The position numbers and the translations under genes were made by a program. From positions 6,884,001 through 6,944,000 of the forward strand of contig OX442316.1 of assembly GCA_949358305.1 (NCBI GenBank): a stretch of DNA of 60,000 nt, given 5' to 3'. Every line of letters starts with the position of its first letter. Position 1 is the first letter of the stretch. Below, in pieces: positions 1 through 9,715 of this stretch. The notes below the pieces were generated by a model that was not told the DNA's origin, did no database searches, and saw nothing but the letters and a program-made list of their open reading frames with translations. The DNA is from Strigamia acuminata. Lineage: Eukaryota; Arthropoda; Chilopoda; Geophilomorpha; Linotaeniidae.

Positions 1-599
1 GAGATTTCTTTGTTTATGATTTTTATCATTAGGTGACAGCACGCACAAATTTGAGGTTTTTTCTTGAAGTTTCTGTGATTTTTGATTGGTTATTCAGATG
101 AAGTTACGGGTCGTTAGCTATTTTGCATTTTTATTTTTTCGCTTAGGTTTTTACCAGTTTTTATCCCGGCTTGGAGGCGAAGCGCACGGCATTTTGAGGT
201 GAGTGTATTTGAAATTTTACTTTTTAGCTTTAATTTAGCGGTTTTTAAATTTGTTTTTCATGGAATTAATTATTAGACGTTTTGCCCTTCTATTTTTTAG
301 ATATTTGTACAGTTAATTATATTTTTGGATAGTGTTTTGTGTCGCTAAGGCGAGAGCATATTTCATTAGTTTTCTTTAGTCTTATTTCATTTAATTTTTC
401 TAGTCCTATTTCATTACTTTTCCCTAGTCCTATTTCATTACTTTTCCCTAGTCCTATTTAATTACTTTTCCTTAGTTTAATATTTTCTGATAGTTTAATA
501 AAATTTTATTCTCATTTTACTGTAATTTATTAATTTAGTTTAACTTTTTATTCGTTATTTTGCATTTCAGAAACAAACGAATTCCAGAAGGAGTAGAGG
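1..599. repeat. AT-rich non-coding DNA with a 24-bp T-rich tandem repeat
   Basis: No coding region is visible. Positions 377-472 hold four copies of a 24-bp unit that starts TAGTCCTATTTCATTA and ends in a run of T and C. A decayed copy lies just before it (about 353-376). The period is exact across the four copies, with a few substitutions. A TTTGCATTTCAG sequence near 560-571 looks like a splice acceptor, but no open frame follows it. The left edge of the window cuts this region, so it could be the end of a larger mobile element or a satellite. Confidence 0.7.
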
Positions 600-600
600 A

Positions 601-782
601 ATTTCAACGAGCGTTAGACACGAATAATTTCAACGAGCGTTAGACACGAATAATTTCAACGAGCGGTAGACACGAATAATTTCAACGAGCGGTAGACAAG
701 AATAATTTCAACGAGCGGTAGACAAGAATAATTTCAACGAGCGGTAGACACGAATAATTTCAACGAGCGGTAGACACGAGTT
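601..782. repeat. 26-bp tandem repeat, seven copies
   Basis: Seven head-to-tail copies of a 26-bp unit begin at 601, 627, 653, 679, 705, 731 and 757. The core is ATTTCAACGAGCG followed by TAGACA. Copies differ at two main sites: GCGT or GCGG after the core, and GACACG or GACAAG near the end. The variants are partly ordered (T-type copies first), as expected if the array grew by local duplication. There is no spacer between copies, so it is not a CRISPR-type array. Function unknown. Confidence 0.93.
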
Positions 783-1190
783 TCTAGCATTTTAATTCCA
801 ACATTTGTTTCTACATTTTACTAATTACTATTTTTGTATAATTATTTTTATTTTTGCGATTTTTATGTATTTTGGTTATTTTTATTTGATAATTTTTTAC
901 TTCCTTTAGGTTAATAAATTCTAACATCATCGTCGGGAAAACATCATCGTGGGACATTTTTGGGGGCCCAGAGCGTGGCACACTCTGGGTCCCAGTGTGG
1001 GTAAAACGGTGGAGTCTCAAGGGGGATGGTTACCCGAGATAATCCTTTAAATGGTCCGTTATAACCCGGTTGAATGTTTTATTTGCCATTTATTTTCCTT
1101 TTAAGGAAAAATTTGTAAAATTTCTATGTAAAGTGTAATTTTTAATAAAGTTTTATTTTTATAAGCTGTCATTTCTGCAAAAAATTTACT
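783..1190. other. Non-coding; possible mobile-element edge with a short hairpin
   Basis: No credible gene. Positions 924-954 repeat the words ACATCATCGT and CATCATCGTGGG. At 967-989 a CCCAGAG/CTCTGGG inverted pair forms a 7-bp stem, immediately after TTTTTGGGGG. A G-rich block following a CA-ending AT-rich segment can mark an LTR end and primer site, but no tRNA match can be shown here, so this is only a possibility. Confidence 0.35.
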
Positions 1191-1288
1191 AAGTCCAAAT
1201 ATCAAAAAGGCGAATCTATGCCAAATTTTTATAGGTTTGGACTTGGAATAAAAAGGGATGGATGGTGGGTGGGTATACAGATTCCTCA
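1191..1288. repeat. Dispersed repeat with internal inverted repeat, left copy
   Basis: About 98 bp that recur at 4103-4195 in the same orientation, with few differences plus small indels. Each copy starts with AAGTCCAAA and carries the complementary TTTGGACTT about 45 bp later (left copy near 1236-1244), so the first part could fold into a hairpin of 9 bp. It is followed by a GGGATGGA purine block and a shared GTATACAGATT. A more diverged similarity (AAGRGGGAT..GTTACYC) lies upstream of both copies, near 1018 and 3988, so the duplicated unit may be about 200-270 bp. It does not match an element family I can name. Confidence 0.75.
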
Positions 1289-2060
1289 TTTTGTGTTTTA
1301 ATATTTAAACAATAAAAAATAGATAAGTTTAAAAAACAAATTTTATTCAAGAAATAATGTATAAATTATTGAATTTTGTGTAATTTTTTTATCTCAAAAT
1401 TACACAAAATTAATAATTATACACAACACTACAAAAATTTATTGTACAAAAAATAAAAACGAATTACAAAAATATGCTCAGCTATACAATTTAAGTTTGA
1501 AAATAAAAATCACAAAACCACACTAAAGTATATTCGTGTTGTTCTTGTAGCCGTCCGTTGATGTAGAAATTCAGACATTGAACCTAAATTGAAAAAGTTC
1601 AAAATTAATAAACACTAAAAAAAAATTATAAACTTAAACTAAAAACTGAAAATTATTCTTTAGTTTCTTAAATATTATTAAAGTTATAACGTTTTAAATT
1701 AAATCGCTAACTAGATAACTAAAACAACTACTAAACGATAAAGTACATACCGTTCTACTAAATAACATTGCCAAAATAGTTGAAGTGAAATCATAATTTA
1801 AATCTAAACGTTCCGTAATACTTAGCTAAATTAAACTTCTAAGAAACAATAGACAGAAAACAAAACGCTAAGAACTATAAAAAAGCCTAAATACAAATTA
1901 AAGTGTGACAAAGAGACCACACACTCACCTCATTTCGATGCGTCTTTCCACCTCTGCGTCGAGGACACAACTGAGCCAAACCAAGTGAAAAGTGAAAGAT
2001 GCAAAATAGAAAAATAAACGTTGATTCATTTGCATATCCAATCAACTAATAACATGGAAA
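1289..2060. other. AT-rich intergenic DNA, nothing recognised
   Basis: Very AT-rich sequence with many short A and T runs and frequent stops in all frames. I see no exon-like block, no RNA gene and no clear repeat structure here. Confidence 0.6.
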
Positions 2061-2073
2061 CTTCTAGAAAATA

Positions 2074-3010
2074 TGGTCGGGAAATAGGTCAACTTCCTGC
2101 TGGCACAAACCCTATTGGAGGAACAAAATTTTAACAAAAATAATAATAATTAATGATGTGACTGTGAAAATTTATTTGGAAAAAAAAATAAAAAAAAATT
2201 AATGTAAGGAATATATCCATTACTGGTATGTTTACTTTAAAAAAAAACAAATTAAAACATAATTGGTTAAATTAATCAGCTTATGAGAAACGGTACGGGA
2301 AATGATTAAATAGACTGCGTGAAATAACTAATACACCACTTATCCGAAATTGAACAGTTTTTTTTTATGAATTTCAATAAAAATAAATCAAAACAATATT
2401 ATAAAAAGAAAAGCTATTTTAATTTTCATATTTTTATACATCGTAGGATTACAAACCACTGAAATCAAATCGCATCAACGGAAACTGCATTTAGTTTTTG
2501 GATATAGTTTAAATCTTAGACAAGGCGGAGTCCGAGCAGAGAAATTCCGATTCAAAATCCGAATTCTAGAAATCATCAAAATCAGCATCAATTTCCTCTT
2601 CGTCTGTTCATGTAACATTATATTAGTTCTGAAAAAAATGTAGTTGACATTACTAGTATATCTAATTCTGTGCAAATGTTAGTGATCGACTTCTGTGCAT
2701 TGGAATACATGCAGCGAAGCGCATTTAATTTAAACGAGTAACTTAATGTCCAAACCAACATCTATTCACATTCGAAGATCATCAAACGTCGGCAAATGCA
2801 TTGAATTTCCATCCTGTAAATAAAACTATTTTGAGAAATCCTTTCAATTTGAAAAGAAGTAAATTAGAACATCTGAAACTCACATTTCGCCATCTCAGGT
2901 TGTAAAAAAAATTCTGCACGGAAAATAGGTAGGTTAACTTTCTGCTGCGAAATCCCATTTGGCGAAAAAAATTATAACAAATATAATAACAATAATTACA
3001 CAATAATGTC
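2074..3010. repeat. Diverged duplication, about 90 bp, copies at 2074-2165 and 2918-3010
   Basis: The two ends of this interval look alike. Both have GGAAATAGGT, then a CTGCTG block, then an A-rich stretch with TAATAATAAT and an AATGAT/AATGTC end. Weaker likeness continues downstream (GGTTAA with GAAACG near 2265-2295 and 3050-3090). This suggests an old tandem duplication of about 844 bp in an unknown element or spacer. The DNA between the copies shows no credible gene. Confidence 0.45.
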
Positions 3011-3299
3011 AGAATTAAATGCGTGTAATTCCTGGTGTTACCGGTGGGTTAACTGCTATAAAGTAAAATTGATTAAATTACGATAAGAAACGACTACGAT
3101 TTACTATTGCAAAATGATTACAACACAACAAAAATGAAACGATTACTCACGATCACCGTACCGGTACCGGTACTTTTTAGCCCAGTTACATTCTGGTGCG
3201 CTTTGAAAACGTTTATTTCGTCCTCGATTCATTGCCCACGTGCGAAACCTGTTTAGTCTGAACTGTAGATTAAAATAACGTATACGATTTGAGGTTTGA

Positions 3300-3815
3300 G
3301 TGTTGAGTTGAGATTCAATAAACGTATCCGAATTTATCGCTCCCCCGGGGTGTCCCTCCTTGTAGGCTTCGGCTGTTGAGGGGCACCCCTCCTTCTTGGA
3401 AATAAACAATATATTAATAATAAAACTTGTTGAAACTCTATGCAAATTCACAAAATTTATCCGAACTCATCGCCCAGTGTGCTAAACTTGTTCAAACTCC
3501 ACTGCAAATCACAAAATATATCCGAACTCATCGCCCAGTGTGCTAAACTTGTTCAAACTCCACTGCAAATCACAAAATATATCCGAATTTATCGCCCAGT
3601 ATGCTAAACATGTTGAAATTCCACTGCAAAACTCACAACATTTATCCGAATTTATCGGACAAAATGCAAAACATGTTGAAATTCCACTGAAAAAACAATA
3701 AACGCATCCGAATTTATCGCCCACCGTGCAATACTTGTTGAAACTACACTGCAAATCTACAAAATATATCCGAATTTATTGCCCACCATACAAAACATGT
3801 TGAAATTCCACTAAA
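3300..3815. repeat. Degenerate 61-63-bp tandem repeat, about six copies
   Basis: From about 3441 to 3812 a unit of 61-63 bp repeats about six times. Its conserved core is ATCCGAATTTATCGCCCA, followed by a TTGTTGAAA or TTGTTCAAA word and a CCACTGCAAA end. Copies two and three are nearly identical, and divergence rises toward 3800. A first copy near 3305-3345 is split by about 80 bp containing a GC-rich inverted pair (GGGGTGTCCCTC and GAGGGGCACCCC, about 3347-3390), probably a later insertion. Confidence 0.85.
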
Positions 3816-4102
3816 AAACCCACATATCTTGAGCAACAAATAGCGCCAAACTTGATTTTTATACTGTTAGATGGATCAATTTAGCTTGAAACTGACGTGC
3901 AAGTCAAACAAACGTACACAAAACAATACCGTATTGCATCGCTTCCATGGGCGATAAATCGGTCCTTCCCAAAGCATAATCACCATCAAGAGGGATTGTT
4001 ACTCCCGATTCATTATTATTTAGAAACATAGATGGCGCCACCGTTTCCAATCACAAACAGCCTCTGGTCGCTGTCGCCATCTAGACTTAGAATAATTTTG
4101 CG
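3816..4102. other. Intergenic DNA with small inverted words
   Basis: No gene seen. AGATGGCG near 4030 and CGCCATCT near 4076 form a short inverted pair about 40 bp apart. The word CCATGGGCGAT at 3945 recurs in altered form near 5200 and 5288 (CATGGGCGAC), which hints at a dispersed low-copy repeat. Confidence 0.4.
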
Positions 4103-4195
4103 AAGTCCAAATATCAAAAAGGTGAATCTATGCCAAATTTTTATAGGTTTGGACTTAGAATAAATAAAGGGATGGAGGGTATACAGATTACTCAT
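4103..4195. repeat. Dispersed repeat with internal inverted repeat, right copy
   Basis: Second copy of the repeat at 1191-1288, in the same orientation. The AAGTCCAAA/TTTGGACTT arms are intact (about 4103-4111 and 4148-4156). The two copies are about 2.9 kb apart and enclose the tandem arrays, so they could be two separate insertions or terminal direct repeats of one decayed element. Confidence 0.75.
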
Positions 4196-4198
4196 GAA

Positions 4199-4225
4199 AA
4201 TTTTACCTCTAATAGAGGTAAAATT
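4199..4225. other. Perfect 12-bp inverted repeat (hairpin)
   Basis: AATTTTACCTCT (4199-4210) and AGAGGTAAAATT (4214-4225) are exact reverse complements separated by three bases (AAT). It starts directly after the right copy of the dispersed repeat and has no counterpart after the left copy, so it may belong to the flank or to an element end. Function unknown. Confidence 0.85.
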
Positions 4226-7200
4226 CTGCTCCTATCTGTTGCGATTTGAACAATAATAAAAAAGACTCCAGTTAACTGAGAATTAGAACGTTACTTTTTT
4301 TGTATTTTATTTTTGTTTAAAAATTATATGTGACAAAATATTCAATAAACAGCTTTTAGTTTTATCTGCTTGGCTCAATTTTGCTCAATTATCCAATTGC
4401 TTCATTTTTAATTTAGCCCAAACAAACTGGTTAGTCAATCCAATTATACCCGCAGCAGCAATGGCAGCAGCTTCAGGAAACAAAACAGTTGAACAACCAA
4501 AACCTAAAATTAAAATATTTTATAATTCTATCGTTTAATAATGTTAATAAATGCAAGGCATGACCTGATGGAAGTCTTAAAGACGACCAAATATCATGAG
4601 CACCCCCAGGTTAAACACCTGTTAGCCTGTCATTTTTCCAAGAAACCTTTTGAAAGTTTAACTTTTGATGACATATTTTTAACCGCAACTGTTTTATCAA
4701 AACAAACGTGCAGAACCAACAACAAACAAATTGTTCGTTCGAATTTTATGACCAACTATGTTTCAATCTGCTTCAACTGTAGATCCTCGCGGAATTTCTG
4801 CTTTCTGACTGCGTGTAAAAATCCAAAACTGACGTAATTAACTGTAAGTCGCACTTCTTGATGGATCGTGTCATCAGGAGATGAGCAAAGTTTGCTAAAA
4901 GGACGGAAAATCAAGATTAATCAAGATAACAAAAATTACCATATTAAAAAAAGAATTAATATTTTCAGTTACCGGTACACACTGCACAAACTATAGAATA
5001 ATCAATTCTTTTACCACAATTCAATCCAAAGTGGTGATAACAGCAGAGATGAAAGGTATAGGTCAAAGTCGGGTAAAGGTCGCCGTCATTATCGTTAGCC
5101 CCCGTTAGAGTGAACATTTCATGGTCAAAATCAAGCTCTGCAGCATCAAACAATTGCTGGTCCTCGTTGAAAGCGACTCGCTTTGGACTCTCATAGTCTC
5201 ATGGGCGACGATGGGAGCCTTTTGGCCTCGGTTGTGTTTAGAGAGAAACTCACTGGATGCCGCCAATGATCAAATATGATTTTATCCCATGGGCGACAAT
5301 GCGAGCCCTTTGAACAGTTGCAGTTTGGATGAGTTTTAATAAAATAAAATAAAACCATTGAGATTTTATTTTCAACAGTGTTTTGATCACTGTCAACATC
5401 AACTGTCGTCTTATAAAACAAATTTAGGATTACAAAAGTTGTCCGTTTAGTACAATAAAAATATTCCGTCTTGATGTGAAAATTCGAGGAATTAGAACTC
5501 GTTTGAATATACGATTCAACTGTTTTTATTCGAATATTCAATTTTTTTTTGTCACCAAAAATGATCTCACCTAATAAACTTCATTGTTGTACAATTACTA
5601 TTGGATGAATCTAGATGGCGCCAGCAAATACAGCTGCTGGTGGTAGAAAATTTCTTGGAAAGTCAATTCCTCTTCAATTGATCATAAAAAGGTTTGCTTA
5701 TCGAACACTGCAGAAACTGAAAAAGAATTAAACGTTAATAGATTTTAAATACTTGCAGGCATTTTATATTTTTCATATATTTTATTTCATTTATTTTTCA
5801 CGCCATCATGCAAACAAAACAAATGGAAACAAATCCAGCTTCCAAATCCTTTACTGCAAATGCGCTCTAGTGTGAGTTAACTGAAGCACGGATAATGAGC
5901 CAACTTGCCTTAGTGTTGGAAATTGGAGTTGCGACCTTCTTAAAATAACGCATACTTGTGTCACAGCCACAAGAACAAAATTTTCCATAAAAATGTCGAA
6001 TCACCATGTAATCCCAACATTTTTACCTTTTTTTTAAGCACAATATTTTTTTGCATCAAATTATAGCAAGACTGTCAGCAACAGCAAACTGTCAAATGTG
6101 ATCCTTCATTAAATTTCAGTTGATTCTACAGCGGCTGTCGTTTGTGTACAAAAGAAACCTTAAGGGTGCTTTCATCAATATTAAGTTTCCAAGAGTCTAA
6201 CATGTGTTTTTTTTTAAATAAATAAAAAAAAATAATAATAATAAAAAAAATTTTAAAAATGTAAATTAATGACTCCAGATGCAATATATCCATCAAATCA
6301 AATTAATGATGATATTAATCCTTTTTAGTCAGAAGACAGGAAACTTTAATTGGTTAATGATGCACACCTAACCACACGAGAGAATCGCAAAAATATTTAT
6401 TTAAATAAAATTATAAACAAGTGGTTTTGAACACGTTTGCACTACTGCATTTGACAGAGAGCGCGACTTTCTCTCCCGAGTTTAATTATCGATAATTTGC
6501 CAAACCAAGTTTATGGAGTCAGAAGCTTGTAATTAAATATTTTCACTGCTTCAGCGAATAGCAGATGGAAAATTTAAGCAATCCCACATAAAATGTACGA
6601 ATGGATTTTGCGGGATTTGAATAGAAAAAAGGAATTCTCAGATATTATCTCGCAAACCTAAAGCATATCCGCATAAAATATGAATTAAAGTGTATAATAT
6701 TGATGTGGTGATGTTTTCTTTAGGCTGAGGTTTCTACTTCAATCTGGAATCGTTCAAAATACTTTGAAAAACTGCTTGTCACATTATTTTTACGATGACT
6801 GTGAATGGAGTTTGCCTGTCAGCCACAAATATTGCGACCAACTCGACGAGCTATTATCTAACGTTTGGCCAACGATATAAAATATAAATAAAAATAAAAA
6901 ACTAAAAGCAAATTTCAAAAGCCGATGAAAACACCAGGTTCTAGAGTGCAAATGACCTTTTTCTGTGAATAATTCACAAAGGCTAAATTAATTTTCTCTT
7001 CAATTTCCGATTCTGACAAGAGTTTAGCAGTTTGACGGTGTTAGCATTCCCATGCGGCCAACGGTTGGTGCGCTGCGGCCAAAAGATTGAAACTTCCGAA
7101 TAATACATCATTTTATTCATGCTTTGTCTTAAGTATGGGAATTACTTGCAACATAAATGAACGCTGTATTAAGCCAATCAACTGGAAGAAACGTTAGTTT

Positions 7201-9565
7201 TTTCGTTATCCAAATGGACATGTTTGCAGTTGCAGCAATCACTCCCAGTTTGCCATTTGTACATTACGTTCAAATCCAATTATAAAACATAAACATAAAG
7301 ATTAGTGCTTAATGCTTATCCAACTTTATTTTTTCCTCGTGTCTTTCCCATTTTTTCGTCCAAATTTAAAACTAATTAAGCGTGAATTAAAACTCATTAA
7401 AAAGAGATTATCAATCATCGGAACAAGGGAAATTTGATTTGGAACGATGAACTCACAAATTGCCAATTGAACTTCGCAAATTTCACGTTCAGTTAAGGGG
7501 GGGAAAAAAATGGAAGTTTTCGCTCAAAGTTCTCACTGTTTATTAAAAGTTGTCGAGTTAAAAAACACTGTCGAAAGTAACGATACACGGGTTGGCTCGG
7601 GCACGCAGGAAATCAAGTTAGCCGGAATTTCCGTTGCTTACAACGCGATTGTCGTTAGTCCATTACTTTGCCGGAACACAAAAGCAAACAGCCCTCACCT
7701 CTGACCGCGACAATTATTTAGGATGAAATTATGAGAGGAAATTTCTCCTTCTGCCAATCAATAACAAGCGCCATAGTAAGTAAGATGTCCATGCTTTCAC
7801 ACCCCGCCTTTATTCATGGACCCCGTGTTGTGAATAAAAGTTGTGGATCGAAGTGAAAATGTCACTTACTCTATTAAACTCATTTCTCAACCCCATTTTA
7901 AAGTTTAAAGCATCATCATTAGCAACAAAGTGTAAATACAATCATAAATTAAATTAAAACTTGTACATTACGTGACAAACTATTTTACGACACTTTTCCC
8001 TATCTTTCAATTCTGCTTCATCTGGTTTTTTTCAAAACAACAACTGGCGAGTGCTGACATTTGGCTAATTCGCTATAAAGGAAACAATAAACGCAGGAAA
8101 AAAATTATTCACAAGTTTATAACTTTCCATACGGGTTATTTGCTTTCATTTCCGCAGACCATTGCACATATAAAATGTGTTTGAAAAGAGATAAAATGGT
8201 GCGGTCTAGTTTCTGCTATTGCATGTCCAACACGCAGAAAAAAAAGGCTTTGCAATGTGGATCATACCAACACAATAAATGTCTAAAGTAAAGGCAAATT
8301 TATTGTCCCTCTATCTTTTGATATAAAGGTGGTACTAGAATCTATGAGCATTTTTTTCCCTCTCCCACAGAATAGGTGTTGTGTTAGTGAAAAGTCAATA
8401 CCACACAATAGTGCGTAGACTTGTTGGTAATTCGGAAACATAAATATATTTTTTTAAATGTCCGTTCCGTTTTGAAATTAATTTGAAAAGTCGACAAATT
8501 CGACCAAAATATAACATTTTGAAAATTGAGGTGATAAATTACATTAATGATGTGTCCACACCGAGAGAAAAAAAAAGATGGGTGTAACCATAGCGGATTT
8601 TATAGCAGCCCCAAAGTTGAGCTAGCGCAGTGGATTATGGGGTCTCTTATGGATCCCTTGCACGTCGTAGCACTAGTTTGTGTTCCTCTTTCCCCTGCAA
8701 TCAACAACTGTATGTCTTAGATGGGCTTACATCTTCTGCTGATGAATTTTCAGTCACGACTGATGAGGTGTAGTAAAAGGCAGAATGGATTAGCCTTTTT
8801 TTTTTCTTTTTGTTTTTGAAAAAAAAAGAAATCATAATCAAAATTTACACGTTCTCTTTTTCTCAAAAACTTTGAAGAAAACTTGTAAATTGTTGATGAG
8901 ATTCAAATTTCACAGCTCGCAAAATTGGGTTTTCCTTTCTTTTTTCCTTCTTTTCAATTTAAAAATGGATTCCATCACTTCCGTCAGGCTTTATACAGCA
9001 CTTAATATCCTTACGAATAAGTAGAAATGACATATAGAAGAACATTCATTCCAAACTTGTTTGCATTCGGTAAATAATATTTATTTGATAACTATATCCG
9101 TCGCCATTATCGATCTGTGTGTGTCTGTTTGTATCTTTTCCTCCTTTCTTCCATTTTTTCTATTTTTTTCACTGAAAGCTATAATAAGAGTAAGCAGAGA
9201 CACGGCAGGAAAAAAAAGTTTGAAAAAATTGTTTCTTTTTCCAGGCGAAAGAGGATTGCAAATTTAATGTACGTGCTGTTGTTTCTGTGTCTCCACTCAT
9301 TTTCTAATGCATGAGAACACTTTGAAAGTGAACTTTCACCTCGCTAGTGACATGTGGTTGGAAAACACTCGATGGGAAAAGTATTGCGCATGCGTGCGCT
9401 TGATTCTCGTCTTGGTCCCACGTGACCAAAATGCACCCATCCACCCATCCCATTCCAGCAAGTTAAAGTTAAGCGGGCCGTGTTGTCGGCACTGAGTGTG
9501 TCGCCGTGTGGGCAAACGCGCTCCGCTGTTTTCTGCATGTGAATTGAACTCGACGCTTTCGTCTT
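4226..9565. other. Intergenic DNA upstream of the DIP gene, no gene recognised
   Basis: About 5.3 kb of AT-rich DNA. A 98-residue frame at 4541-4837 (+) and two minus-strand frames at 4965-5541 look somewhat protein-like but match nothing I know and lack convincing splice context. A CATGGGCGAC word followed by GAGCC occurs twice, near 5200 and 5288. The remainder is A/T runs, including T-rich and A-rich tracts near 8800-8830. No tRNA, rRNA or small RNA gene was recognised. Confidence 0.5.
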
Positions 9566-9715
9566 TTGAGAATCAATAGCACTTCCTCTCCCTTCCTCGA
9601 TGCAGTCACACTTGGTCTGAGAGCCCTTCATTCGGTAGTGGATGCTCCGGCCAACAAGTTTCATATGCTCGGATACTCTGCACAATGCTGGCCTTCTTTT
9701 GGTCCGACAAACACA
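9360..9715 (+). promoter_or_regulatory. Candidate 5' region of the DIP gene
   Basis: This stretch is visibly richer in G and C than its surroundings and lies just before the predicted signal-peptide exon. It contains a CACGTG E-box (about 9419-9424, in CCCACGTGACC), an alternating GCATGCGTGCGC word near 9388-9399, and several CpG sites. No TATA box is obvious. I infer promoter plus 5' untranslated sequence; the transcription start is not resolved. Confidence 0.4.

Noticed and set aside
601-782. CRISPR-like repeat array
   Set aside because: The copies are directly adjacent with no spacers and the surrounding genes are animal genes.
951-1010. LTR end and primer-binding site
   Set aside because: The G-rich block and hairpin are suggestive only; no paired LTR or tRNA complement could be shown.
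8740-8800. Hammerhead-ribozyme-like CTGATGAG
   Set aside because: CTGATGA words occur, but the matching CGAAA box and stems are missing.
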